Assembly: GCA_963841405.1 (NCBI GenBank)
Contig: CAWJCM010000004.1
Span: forward strand, 124,001-188,000
Length of the DNA: 64,000 nt
Reading direction: 5' to 3'
From: DATBLE01 sp963841405
Lineage (GTDB): Bacteria; Actinomycetota; Thermoleophilia; Gaiellales; Gaiellaceae
In this document: piece after piece, positions 42,616 to 50,711 of the stretch
How the letters are laid out: every line of letters starts with the position of its first letter
Position numbering within the stretch: the stretch's first letter is position 1
Translations under genes and position numbers: made by a program
The notes under the pieces: model-generated
What the model was told of the DNA's origin: nothing
The model's database searches: none
Seen by the model: the letters and a program-made list of their open reading frames with translations, nothing else

Positions 42616-43233
42616 ATGAGCCCTATCCGTGCATACCGTCCACGCCGGAGCGCGCAATCGACGGGCACGCGTGAGCGAATCGTCGCTGCCGTCGGCGAGT
42701 TGCTCGAGGAGGGCACGTTCCACGAGGCGACGGTGGAGGAGGTCGCAGACCGCGCCGGTGTCGCGCGGGCGACGCTGTACCAGCATTTCGGTTCGCGGCT
42801 CGGCCTCGTCGACGCGCTCTGCGAGACCATCGCGGAGAGCCCCGAGCTGCACGCCGCCAAGGGCGCCGGCGAGCTGGAGGATCCGAACGTTGCCCTGGGC
42901 GAGCTGGTGGGGAGCTCCGTTCGGTTCTGGGCCGCGCACGAGCGGCTGCTCGCGCCGCTCTACGGCGTGGTCGCGGTCGACCCGGCCGCCGCGCGGCTTG
43001 TCGAACGGCAGCGTCGCGACCGCACGAGCGTGCTCGCCCGGTTCGCCAGGCGCCTGCACCGCGAGCGCCGCCTGGCCGCGGGCACGGGCGAGCAGCGTGC
43101 GCTCGCGCTGCTGCTCGTCCTGACCAGCTTCGAGACGTACCTCGAGCTACGGCGTCACGCGGGCCTGCCCGAGCGCGAGGTCGTGCGCACCCTGCACGGC
43201 TGGGCCCGAATGCAGCTACTCGCGCGCTCCTAG
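42616..43233 (+). CDS. TetR-family transcriptional regulator
   Basis: A 205-residue repressor. The N-terminal HTH (about 18-62) reads ERIVAAVGELLEEGTFHEAT, VEEVADRAGVARATLYQHFG and SRLGLVDALCE. The remainder is the helical ligand-binding and dimer domain. ATG 42616 is the first start after the dyads. It most likely controls itself and the divergent cupin through 42535-42560. The inducer is unknown. Confidence 0.9.
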   Translation: MSPIRAYRPRRSAQSTGTRERIVAAVGELLEEGTFHEATVEEVADRAGVARATLYQHFGSRLGLVDALCETIAESPELHAAKGAGELEDPNVALGELVGSSVRFWAAHERLLAPLYGVVAVDPAAARLVERQRRDRTSVLARFARRLHRERRLAAGTGEQRALALLLVLTSFETYLELRRHAGLPEREVVRTLHGWARMQLLARS

Positions 43234-43264
43234 GCGACCGTCTGCACGAGGAGCCTGCCTCGGC

Positions 43265-44041
43265 TCAGAAACGCGCATCGCGGAGGGCGGTCGCGCAGGC
43301 GTCGTCCGGTTGCGTGCCGATCCGCGGGATCACCGCCCGGAGCAACGCGCGCAAACGCTCGTTGTTCTCGGCGAACACGCGGACGACCTCCTCCTGGCTG
43401 ACCGGCTCGCCGCCCTCGACCCCGACGTCGTAGTCCGTGATCATCGAGACGTTCGCGTAGCAGAGCTCGAGCTCTCGCGCGAGGTGACCCTCCGGGTACG
43501 CAGTCATGTTGACCACATCCCAGCCCATGGCCGAGAACCAGCGGGATTCCGCACGGGTGGAGAAGCGGGGCCCCTGGATGGTGACGACCGTGCCCCGCTC
43601 GCGGACGGGGATTCCGAGCTCGAGCGCCGCCTCGTAGAGGACGGCGCGGAGGTCGGCGCAGTACGGGTCGGCGGCGGAGACGTGCGTCGTCTCGGGGCCG
43701 TCGTAGAAGGTGTCGGGCCGCCCGCTCGTCCGGTCGACGTACTGGTCGCAGAGGACGAATTCACCCAGGCGCAGGTCGGGGTGGAGCGCGCCGGAGGCGT
43801 TCGGCCCGAGCAGCCGTCGCACGCCGACCTCGCGCAGCGCCCAGACGTTGGCGCGGTAGGGGATGCGGTGGGGGGGCAGCTCGTGCCGGCGTCCGTGGCG
43901 TGGCAGGAATGCGACCCGGGTGCCGTCCACCTCGCCGAGGGCGATCGGCGCGGACGGCGTACCGTACGGCGTGTCGACCTCGACCTCCTCGACGTCGTCG
44001 AGGAAGGTGTAGAAGCCGGAGCCGCCGATGATCCCGATCAC
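43265..44041 (-). CDS. mtnP: S-methyl-5'-thioadenosine phosphorylase
   Basis: A 258-residue purine-nucleoside phosphorylase-family enzyme that splits methylthioadenosine into adenine and methylthioribose-1-phosphate in methionine salvage. IIGGSGFYTF opens the fold, RHGRRHELPPHRIPYRANVW is the phosphate/ribose site, TIQGPRFSTRAESRWF lies in the base pocket, and NMTAYPEGHLARELELCYA follows. GTG 44041 overlaps the TGA of the upstream NUDIX fusion gene (GTGA). Related MTI phosphorylases look similar, so adenosine versus inosine preference is not certain. A spacer of 31 bp to the TetR stop contains nothing else. Confidence 0.87.
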   Translation of the reverse strand: MIGIIGGSGFYTFLDDVEEVEVDTPYGTPSAPIALGEVDGTRVAFLPRHGRRHELPPHRIPYRANVWALREVGVRRLLGPNASGALHPDLRLGEFVLCDQYVDRTSGRPDTFYDGPETTHVSAADPYCADLRAVLYEAALELGIPVRERGTVVTIQGPRFSTRAESRWFSAMGWDVVNMTAYPEGHLARELELCYANVSMITDYDVGVEGGEPVSQEEVVRVFAENNERLRALLRAVIPRIGTQPDDACATALRDARF

Positions 44042-45222
44042 GACGAGCCTTCGAGATAGGGGGCGGCGAGCAGGATCGCGAGCGCGGTCTGCCCCTCCTG
44101 GAAGCCACCGGCCCGGGCCCGCTCGATCGCCTCCGCGACCGGCAGGCGCACCAACGAGACGTCCTCGTCTGCGTCCGGGCGGGCCACGTCGACGACGACC
44201 CCGGTGGCGAGGAACGCGTCCGAGCGCAGGCTGACGTGCGCGCTCGACGAGTAGAACGTGGTCAGATGGCGCCAGCGCACCGCCTGCCCGCCGACCTCCT
44301 CGGCGAGCTCCCGCTGGGCGGCCTCGAGCGCGCTCTCCCCGTCCTCGACCGAGCCGGCGGGCACCTCGAGCGTCCAGTCGCGAACCGGATGGCGGTACTG
44401 CCGCACGAGCAGCAGCTCTCCGTCCGGCGTCACCGGGACGACGAAGGCGGCCCGCGGCGTCGCCAGGTACGTGTATGCGGTCGTGCGTCCGTTGCCGAGG
44501 GAGAGAGTGTCCGAGACGACGGCGCGCCAGGGCGAGCCGGCGAGCAGCTCGCTCGCGAGCAGCCGTGCGGGCGGAGGCCCGGGGATCTCGAGCCGCTCGA
44601 GCGCCGCCCGGGTGAGCGGTGGTAGCCGCTCGGGGTCGTGCGCGAGCACGGCGAGGTCGACGGCCGTGTCCACGTCCCGCCATTCGGCGACCTCGGCGAC
44701 GCGGAGGCCGGCCTCCTCGCAGCGCCGGCGGGTGACGGCCAGCACGGCCGGCGTCGACCAGGGGATCTCGTGGAACGGCTCGTCGTGCGGCTCGCGCATC
44801 GCGATCAGCCAGTAGCCGCCGTCGGCTGCGGGGCCGAGGACGACATCGGCTCCGTTGCGAAGCTCGCCGAACGCCTGCGTGATCGCGCCGGCCGGCACGC
44901 CGGGAATGTCGGAGGAGACGATCGCCGTCGGCCCGCGGGGCAGCCGGCGGGCGAGGCCGAGCCGGAGGGCATCGTGCAGACCGCGCCCCTCCTGGAGGAG
45001 CAGCTCGGCGCCGGGCCCGGCGAGCGCGGCGAGCTCGGCCTGCTCGTCGCTGTGCGCGTGCAGGAGCGCGACGGCGTCGGCTTCCGCGCGGCAGCCCGCG
45101 AGCGTGTCCAGCAGCAACGCCCGCTGCAGCGCCACCGCCTCGGTCAGCTCGAGCGGCGGCACGAGGCGCGTCTTGGTCCGGTTCGGCGCGGGCGCCTTGG
45201 CGACGACGAGCACCTGGTTCAT
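44038..45222 (-). CDS. Fusion of a TIGR04282/DUF2064 glycosyltransferase-like domain with a NUDIX hydrolase
   Basis: One 394-residue frame. Residues 1-195 form a nucleotidyl/glycosyltransferase-like domain (LVVAKAPAPNRTKTRLVPPL, IVSSDIPGVP, LGPAADGGYWLIAMRE). Residues about 235-394 form a NUDIX hydrolase with a perfect Nudix box GX5EX7REUXEEXG at 290-312 (GSVEDGE...RELAEEVGG), closest in style to ADP-ribose pyrophosphatases. No stop or start interrupts the join at about 200-235. It starts at ATG 45222 overlapping the glycosyltransferase TGA (ATGA) and couples to mtnP downstream. The sugar-nucleotide link suggests one pathway, but the substrate is unknown. Confidence 0.8.
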   Translation of the reverse strand: MNQVLVVAKAPAPNRTKTRLVPPLELTEAVALQRALLLDTLAGCRAEADAVALLHAHSDEQAELAALAGPGAELLLQEGRGLHDALRLGLARRLPRGPTAIVSSDIPGVPAGAITQAFGELRNGADVVLGPAADGGYWLIAMREPHDEPFHEIPWSTPAVLAVTRRRCEEAGLRVAEVAEWRDVDTAVDLAVLAHDPERLPPLTRAALERLEIPGPPPARLLASELLAGSPWRAVVSDTLSLGNGRTTAYTYLATPRAAFVVPVTPDGELLLVRQYRHPVRDWTLEVPAGSVEDGESALEAAQRELAEEVGGQAVRWRHLTTFYSSSAHVSLRSDAFLATGVVVDVARPDADEDVSLVRLPVAEAIERARAGGFQEGQTALAILLAAPYLEGSS

Positions 45223-47231
45223 GCGTACCGGATCACCACCGCGAGCATCCGGGCTCCCGCCTGAGCCGAGGGCCAGAGCCGGCCGGCGATCTTCGACTCG
45301 CCGCCGCGTCGCCTGCGCGAGCGCACCGCGACCTCGAAGACGGGGAGCCGGGCGCGCGCGCACTTGACGATCATCTCGGTCGGCCAGCCGTACGTCATCT
45401 CGCGCAGGGCGAGGCCCTCGAGGACGTCGCGGCGGATCGCGCGGAGCGGCGGAATGTCGCGCAGGCGAAGTCCGAAGAACAGTCGGACGAGCCAGGCGAC
45501 GAGCCGGTTGCCGGCCCGCTGGTGCGGGAGCAGCGCGCCCGGTTCGAGGTCGACGCGGGCGCCGAGCGCGAGCGCGGCGTCGCCGGCGAGGATCGGCGTG
45601 AGCATCCGCGCGATGAAGGCGGGATCGTCGCTGCCGTCGCCGTCGAGAAAGACGACCACGTCGGCGTCGCAGGCGGCCGCGCCGACGGCGCAGGCGCGGC
45701 CGTACCCGCGCCGCCGCTCGACCACCACCCGGGCGCCTGCCCGCTCCGCAGCAGCGACCGTGCCGTCGGTCGAGCCCCCGTCGACGACGACGACCTCGTC
45801 CAGGAGCGCGGCCGGCAGCTCGGCGAGCAGCCCGGGCAGAGCCTCCTCCTCGTTCACGGCCGGGATCACGGCCGCCACCGTCGGGCGCGCCGGCAGCGGC
45901 TCGAGCTCGACGATCGCGCGGGGTCGCCTGCGGGTGAGCACGAGCACCGCGGCAGCCGCGACCGGCACGAAGAGCATGGGCCGCACCCAGACCGGCAGAC
46001 GCCCGTCGGCGAAGAGGTACAAGAGCGGCAGCGAGCCGGTCAGCCACAGCCAGCCCGGTGCCGCCGTGATCGCCAGCAACGGCAGCAGAGCGAGCGCGTA
46101 CCACGGCTGGAGGTAGTCCTGGACGAGGAGGAGCGAGCCGAGCACGAGGAGCGTCGAGCGGGCCACCCGCTCGACCGAATCGTGCTCGCGTAAGGCGACC
46201 ACGACGAGCACGAGTGCGAAGGCGCACGCGAGCAGGACGTGCGTCCACGTTCGGCCTACGAGCTGCGTGAGCGGAGGGGCGAGGCTCCCGAAGCTGAGCT
46301 CGCGGTCGAGCCGGACGACCGAGCCGAGCACGCCGCCCCCGACCGAGAGGTACGGCGCGTAGGCGAGCAGCACGAGCAGGACCGCCGGCACGAGCAAGCG
46401 CAGACGCCCGTTTCGCGCGAGCGCGGGGAGCAGGACGACCGGCGCGAACTTGACGAGCGCCCCGAACGCGACCGCCGCGCCGGCGAGGGAGAACCGACGC
46501 GCCTGCCACGCAGCGAGGAGCGCGGCGACGGCGAGCGCGACCAGTGCGTCGACGTGCCCGTTCCCCGCGATCTCGCTCACCGCCAGCGGGTGCCAGGCGT
46601 AGATCGCCACCCGCTCGGGCGGGGCACCGAGCCGCCGCAGCGTGAAGATGAGCAGCGCGACGGTCGCCGCTTCCGCGACGAGAAAGAGCCACGTCGTCGC
46701 GCGCAGGCCGCCGCCGAAGACGGCGCGCGCACCGAGGAAGCTCGCCTGCGCTCCCGGCGGATAGATCGTGTGCCACGCCGGCAGGTTGATCAGGGGCCAG
46801 ATCGTCCGGTCGCGCAGAGGGCGTAACTTCGGGTCGATCGGCGTGAACCGGTACGGGTTGATGCCGTTGGCCTGCACACGCGCGTCCCAGGCGTAGCGTG
46901 CGAGGTCGGTCGACAACGGTGGTGCGGCCGCCGGCTGGAAGGCGGCAGCGCGAAGCGCGACGGCGACGAGCAGCACCAGGACGACGCCGGCGCGGCCTAC
47001 CCCGAGGCCGTGCCAGCAGAGGAACGCAGCGGGCAGGAAGAGCGCGAACGCCACGAGCTGGCCGACGACCTGGGTGTCGACGTCCCGCTCCCCGCGCAGA
47101 CGCAGCTCGAGCGCCACGAGCGCGATGCCCAGGCCGAGCACGGCCAACGCCCGGGCGAGGGGTGCTCGACCCTCACGAGATCGTCGAGCGACCACGCGGG
47201 CATCGAGACGACTCACCCGAAGCGTCCACAC
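45219..47231 (-). CDS. Polytopic GT87-like mannosyltransferase fused to a GT2 glycosyltransferase
   Basis: A 670-residue protein. About 430 residues with ten or more membrane helices resemble GT-C/DUF2029 enzymes, with a loop STDLARYAWDARVQANGINP and PPGAQASFLGARAVFGGG. A cytosolic GT2 domain follows from about residue 443 (TVAAVIPAVNEEEALPGLLA, VVDGGSTDGT, FLDGDGSDDPAF). The acceptor motif is GGESKIAGR, as in dolichol-phosphate mannose synthase-like proteins. The fusion could make a polyprenyl-linked sugar and use it on the far side of the membrane. GTG 47231 (or 47216) is the start. The stop overlaps the next gene. Confidence 0.85.
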   Translation of the reverse strand: MWTLRVSRLDARVVARRSREGRAPLARALAVLGLGIALVALELRLRGERDVDTQVVGQLVAFALFLPAAFLCWHGLGVGRAGVVLVLLVAVALRAAAFQPAAAPPLSTDLARYAWDARVQANGINPYRFTPIDPKLRPLRDRTIWPLINLPAWHTIYPPGAQASFLGARAVFGGGLRATTWLFLVAEAATVALLIFTLRRLGAPPERVAIYAWHPLAVSEIAGNGHVDALVALAVAALLAAWQARRFSLAGAAVAFGALVKFAPVVLLPALARNGRLRLLVPAVLLVLLAYAPYLSVGGGVLGSVVRLDRELSFGSLAPPLTQLVGRTWTHVLLACAFALVLVVVALREHDSVERVARSTLLVLGSLLLVQDYLQPWYALALLPLLAITAAPGWLWLTGSLPLLYLFADGRLPVWVRPMLFVPVAAAAVLVLTRRRPRAIVELEPLPARPTVAAVIPAVNEEEALPGLLAELPAALLDEVVVVDGGSTDGTVAAAERAGARVVVERRRGYGRACAVGAAACDADVVVFLDGDGSDDPAFIARMLTPILAGDAALALGARVDLEPGALLPHQRAGNRLVAWLVRLFFGLRLRDIPPLRAIRRDVLEGLALREMTYGWPTEMIVKCARARLPVFEVAVRSRRRRGGESKIAGRLWPSAQAGARMLAVVIRYA

Positions 47232-47259
47232 CCGACGGCTGGATGGCGGGCCGCCGGGC

Positions 47260-47508
47260 TCACTTGTTCGTTTCGGTCGTTTCGGTGTGGGTCTCGGTCG
47301 TCGCGGCGCCCTCCGTCGTCTCCGTGTGGGTCGCGGTCTCCGTCGTCTCCGTGTGCTTCGTGGTCGTCGCCGCGGCGCCCTCCGACGTGTCCGTGTGCGT
47401 CGCCACCGTGGGCGTCTGGCCGCCCCTGGAGCTCCCGCCGCAGCCGGCGAGCGTGACCGCGAGGGCCACGAGTACGCCCCCGAGCGCAGCGGTCTGTCTG
47501 ATCGTCAT
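47260..47508 (-). CDS. Small Thr/Glu-rich lipoprotein
   Basis: An 82-residue lipoprotein. The signal peptide has the lipobox LAGC (Cys23 would be lipidated). The mature part is a low-complexity tail of HTETTE, THTETTEG and TTKHTETTE units with no hydrophobic residues. Such tails may extend through the wall or be glycosylated at Thr. ATG 47508 has AGGAAGC upstream. It lies between the GT fusion and the radical SAM operon on the same strand. No catalytic function is expected. Confidence 0.75.
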   Translation of the reverse strand: MTIRQTAALGGVLVALAVTLAGCGGSSRGGQTPTVATHTDTSEGAAATTTKHTETTETATHTETTEGAATTETHTETTETNK

Positions 47509-47596
47509 CGTCTGCTTCCTCTCGATGTCGTGGGTAAACCAACCTCTGTTCGCGCCGTTGCTCGCAGGCGCGGCGGGCTCCTCCCTCGGCTGGCTG

Positions 47597-47740
47597 TCAT
47601 CCCCGAGCCCACCGCGGCAACCGGCGCAAGCGATCGCGGTCGAGCAGCCGGCGGTCGAGCCCGAGCGTGCGGCCCGCCGAGAGCAGCGACACCGGCAGGC
47701 CGGCGATCGTCACCCGCATGGCGACCGCCACGACTTGCAC
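47597..47740 (-). CDS. Possible 47-residue protein downstream of the radical SAM gene
   Basis: GTG 47738-47740 with GGGGAG just upstream starts VQVVAVAMRVTIAGLPVSLL and ends in a basic tail RDRLRRLPRWARG. It has a hydrophobic N-half and basic C-half. It begins 30 bp after the radical SAM stop, behind the hairpin GCTCCCC-GGTC-GGGGAGC. It could be a membrane-associated small protein or a non-coding gap. Nothing else was found in 47509-47770. Confidence 0.3.
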   Translation of the reverse strand: MQVVAVAMRVTIAGLPVSLLSAGRTLGLDRRLLDRDRLRRLPRWARG

Positions 47741-47770
47741 GCTCCCCGACCGGGGAGCAAGCGCTCACGC

Positions 47771-48604
47771 TCACCTCAGGCTCCGGACGACGTCGTCGCC
47801 GACCGGGAGCTCGTCCACGATCGCGAGGAAACGGCGCAGGGCGAACGAGAGCGGAGCGATCTGCCGGCTGACGAGCAGGTCGAGGTCGGTCTGCCCCTTG
47901 CGCACCGTCGGGGCGAACGGATGCATGAACGCGCCGTCCGCGGTCAGCGTCAGCTCCGGCAGGACGTCGTGCGGGCCCAGCTCCACTCCGAGCTGCTCGA
48001 CCTCGGCGCGGCCCCTCCGGACGACCGAACGGACGATGTGGTCATCGTCGGAGACGCCGAGCGAGCGGTGGAGCGCGCACAGCCGCGCCAGCTCCTCGGC
48101 CGCTTGATCCTCGACGGTGGTGGCGATCCGGACGCGGATCTCGCGTGCGAGCAGACGCGGGATCGCCTCGAGCACGCTGTCGAAGTTGCCGGGCCCTCGC
48201 AGCGCGTCGTTGTGAGCAGGGTCGTCGGAATCGAGCGAGAGCTGGAGGGCGACGTCGTGGCCTTCGAGCGCCTCGAGCTCGCGGAGGCGCCGTTCCGTGA
48301 ACAGGGTCCCGTTGGTGAGCGCGACGACGGGCAGCAGCTCCGCGATCCGCCTCAGGGTGTCGGCGAAGTCGGGAAGCATGAACGTCTCTCCGCCCGTGAT
48401 TCCGACGCTCGCGAAGCCGAGTTCTCTCGCCTCGCGCACGGCGCGGACCATCGTCTCGGCGTGCAGGGTGCGCCGGTCGACGATCCGCGGCGAAGACTCG
48501 GTCAGGCAGTAGACGCAGGCGAGGTTGCAGTGATAGGTGGCGTACAGCCACAGCCGGTCGCCCGCGCGGCCCGCCGCGACCGCCTGCTCGAGCTGCTCCC
48601 TCAC
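47771..48604 (-). CDS. Radical SAM enzyme
   Basis: A 277-residue enzyme. The [4Fe-4S] motif is YHCNLACVYC (Cys26, Cys30, Cys33), followed by GITGGETFMLPD (SAM-binding GGE) and ALQLSLDSDDPAHN. The C-terminal 90 residues contain no cysteine, so no SPASM or twitch auxiliary cluster is present. GTG 48604 overlaps the AhpD-like gene's TGA (GTGA). In the overlapping run haem lipoprotein, membrane haem protein, AhpD-like, radical SAM it is last. Its substrate is unknown. Peptide maturation is common in radical SAM operons, but no precursor is evident. Confidence 0.85.
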   Translation of the reverse strand: MREQLEQAVAAGRAGDRLWLYATYHCNLACVYCLTESSPRIVDRRTLHAETMVRAVREARELGFASVGITGGETFMLPDFADTLRRIAELLPVVALTNGTLFTERRLRELEALEGHDVALQLSLDSDDPAHNDALRGPGNFDSVLEAIPRLLAREIRVRIATTVEDQAAEELARLCALHRSLGVSDDDHIVRSVVRRGRAEVEQLGVELGPHDVLPELTLTADGAFMHPFAPTVRKGQTDLDLLVSRQIAPLSFALRRFLAIVDELPVGDDVVRSLR

Positions 48605-49116
48605 GCCGGCGGCGGAATGTCGAAGGCGGAGCAGTACTGGTTCAGCATCGTGATCGTCCCCGCGAGCACGGTCAGCTCGATCAGCTGGTCCTGCCGGAAG
48701 TGGTCGAGTACGCGCGCGACGAGCTCGTCGTCGATCCCGTGCGGGTCGAGGGTCTGGCGGTCGACCCACTCGACGAGCGTCCGCTCCCGAGCGGGTAGGG
48801 GGGCGAGCGGGGCGTCGCTGCAGACGGCGTCGACCTGCTCGGCGGGGACGCCGGCCTCGCGTGCCACCGGCCGGTGCGCGGCGAGGCAGTAGGGGCAGCC
48901 GTTCAGTTGCGAGACCCGCAGGATCACGAGCTCCTTCGTCGGCAGGTCGAGCGAGCTCTCTCCCATCACCTGGGCGAGGAACGGCATCAGCGTCTCGAGC
49001 AGGTCGGGTGCGCTGGCGAGCGACCGGGTCAGCGGGGACGCGCCGCCGTCGGCGCGGTACCAGGCCCGGACGAGCGGGGGCGCCTCGTCCCTGGCGAGGA
49101 GCGGCAGGCGGCTAAT
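48601..49116 (-). CDS. AhpD/carboxymuconolactone decarboxylase-like protein
   Basis: A helical redox-type protein with CPYCLAAH (CxxCxxxH), the AhpD peroxidase signature, in DLPTKELVILRVSQLNGCPY. The first ATG is at 48987, but 43 well-conserved-looking residues extend further in the same frame (LARDEAPPLVRAWYRADGGA, SLASAPDLLETLMPF). They reach ATT 49114-49116, with GAAGGACG directly upstream and overlapping the preceding TAG. So either ATT or CTG 49107 is the start; ATG 48987 is the conservative choice. It overlaps genes on both sides. Confidence 0.78.
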   Translation of the reverse strand: MSRLPLLARDEAPPLVRAWYRADGGASPLTRSLASAPDLLETLMPFLAQVMGESSLDLPTKELVILRVSQLNGCPYCLAAHRPVAREAGVPAEQVDAVCSDAPLAPLPARERTLVEWVDRQTLDPHGIDDELVARVLDHFRQDQLIELTVLAGTITMLNQYCSAFDIPPPA

Positions 49117-49489
49117 CGTCCTTCGCCCCCTGGTCGATCCAGCGCGCGATCAGCCGGCGCTCGGCTGCGCTGAGCAGGTGCCGGCGGGAGGGGTCCGGGA
49201 CGTGGGTGAGCAGGTCCGAGAGGTCGGGCCGGCCCGGCAGCACCCGTTCGAAGGCGGGCGAGAGGGGCGAGACGACGCCCACGAGCTGGCGGTAGGAGCG
49301 GCGCCGGCGCAGATCCAGGTACGGGTAGGCGATCGGATGGCAGGAGACGCACTTCGCGTCGAAGATCGGCTGGACGTCGCGACCGTAGGACACAGCCCGG
49401 GACGAGGGCTGGTGTGCGTGGCGAGACCGGGCGACGAGCGCGAGCGAGAGCGAGAGGACGGCTGCCGCGAGCGCCACGACCACCAGCAC
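49112..49489 (-). CDS. Membrane-anchored c-type haem protein
   Basis: A 125-residue protein. One N-terminal helix (LVVVALAAAVLSLSLALVA) anchors an extracytoplasmic domain with a single haem motif CVSCH in VQPIFDAKCVSCHPIAYPYL. Segments YLDLRRRRSYRQLVGV and RRLIARWIDQGAKDD are those of small cytochrome-like 'planctomycete-type' haem domains. GTG 49489 overlaps the preceding TAG (TAGTG). It is the second haem gene in the operon and shares the CxSCHP...LDL pattern with its upstream neighbour. Probably an electron carrier. Confidence 0.77.
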   Translation of the reverse strand: MLVVVALAAAVLSLSLALVARSRHAHQPSSRAVSYGRDVQPIFDAKCVSCHPIAYPYLDLRRRRSYRQLVGVVSPLSPAFERVLPGRPDLSDLLTHVPDPSRRHLLSAAERRLIARWIDQGAKDD

Positions 49490-50583
49490 TACCCGGAGAC
49501 GGTGAGGAAGCCGCTGATGTTGCACTGGTGGTCGACGGCGAGGAAGATCCAGCGGCCGGGCAGCCGGCGCGAGATCGCGCGCTTCCAGAGGCCCGGGCCG
49601 CCGTCCGGCCGGTGGAGCTCGAAGACGAGCCCCGCGTGCGGGTTGACAGCCAGCGTGTAGTTCGGGTCGAGCGCGCTCCCGGTGACGGTCATCGACAGGG
49701 CCGTCCCGGCCGTGGTGCGCACGACGTGGGGACGCGTGACGACGGGGTTCGGGATCACGCGGTTCGGCAGGCCGAAGTCGATCGTCGCGGTCTGATGGTC
49801 GTTGAGCGCGACGATCCGGGACACGTAGATCTTCTCCGGCGCGTAGGCCTTGAGCAGGTACTGCCCGACGGGAGCGTGCGGCAGCCGGTAGCGGCCCCGG
49901 GAGTCGGTGGCGGCGACGCGGTAGTGCTCCTCGCCCTCCGGCTGGTCCTGGCCGCGCAGGAGCAGCGTGACGATCGCGCCCGGAAGCGGGCGATGCCGCT
50001 GGTCCTCGACCAAGCCCTGGATGGTCGCGTTGCCCCTCGGGGTCGACGGCTCGGTGCCGGTAGGCGAGGCGCCCGGAGACCCCGGGGTCGGAACAGTCGG
50101 TCCGGCGGTCTTGCCCTGTGCGTTTCTCGCGCCCTGGCGGATCCAGGCCGCGACCAGGTCGATGTCGGCCTGCGCCATCCGGGGCGCCGCCTGGGGCATC
50201 CGGGCGCCGATCGCGGGGACGTCGCCGAGCTTCGGGTCGCCGGCGATCTTCTGGTAGAGGAAGCTTCTTTCCGGGTCGCCGGCGACCACGCGCACGAGCC
50301 GCGGGTCCTCGACCGCGCGCACTCCGACGAGCGACGCGTACTGGTGCCCGGGGCGCAGGTCGAGCGACGGGTTGACGATCGGGTGGCAGGCCGCGCAGCT
50401 GTACCTGGCGAAGACCGCCTGCACCTGCGCGAAGCGCACCGACTTCGACGGGGCCGAGCTCTTACCCGAACCCCCACAGCCGGCTGCGAGGGCGATCACG
50501 GCCCCTGCGCAGGCGATCGCGACCGTTCCCCTCCCGACGCGCAATCGCCCGTCCGGCGCCGGCTGCCGGTGAGGTGGCCCCAC
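49489..50583 (-). CDS. Haem-binding lipoprotein with a carboxypeptidase-regulatory-like domain
   Basis: About 364 residues. The signal peptide ends in the lipobox LAAGC. A cytochrome-like domain follows with CAACH in FARYSCAACHPIVNPSLDL, a second His/Met-rich helix and the AAWIRQGARN end. After a Pro/Thr/Ser linker a beta-sandwich (ATIQGLVEDQRHRPLPGAIV, DSRGRYRLPHAPVGQYLLKA) resembles carboxypeptidase-regulatory-like domains. The C-terminal 100 residues end DHQCNISGFLTVSG. GTG 50583 is chosen for the AGG 9 bases upstream; a TTG further in is possible. Likely a surface redox protein. Confidence 0.75.
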   Translation of the reverse strand: MGPPHRQPAPDGRLRVGRGTVAIACAGAVIALAAGCGGSGKSSAPSKSVRFAQVQAVFARYSCAACHPIVNPSLDLRPGHQYASLVGVRAVEDPRLVRVVAGDPERSFLYQKIAGDPKLGDVPAIGARMPQAAPRMAQADIDLVAAWIRQGARNAQGKTAGPTVPTPGSPGASPTGTEPSTPRGNATIQGLVEDQRHRPLPGAIVTLLLRGQDQPEGEEHYRVAATDSRGRYRLPHAPVGQYLLKAYAPEKIYVSRIVALNDHQTATIDFGLPNRVIPNPVVTRPHVVRTTAGTALSMTVTGSALDPNYTLAVNPHAGLVFELHRPDGGPGLWKRAISRRLPGRWIFLAVDHQCNISGFLTVSG

Positions 50584-50711
50584 GCCGGGCACCTTAGTAC
50601 GCGATCCCCTCGCCGCCAATGCGAGAGGCGACACTGTTCATGATTTGTTAATCGGGCGGCGAGGCAAGGGTCTCAGTCATGCCTACCGCCGCGGCTCGAC
50701 TCGGTCGACCG

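Noticed and set aside
47260..47508. Thr/Glu repeats read as a tandem-repeat mobile element
   Set aside because: The repeats are in frame within a lipoprotein gene with a clear signal peptide and lipobox, so they are a low-complexity protein tail.
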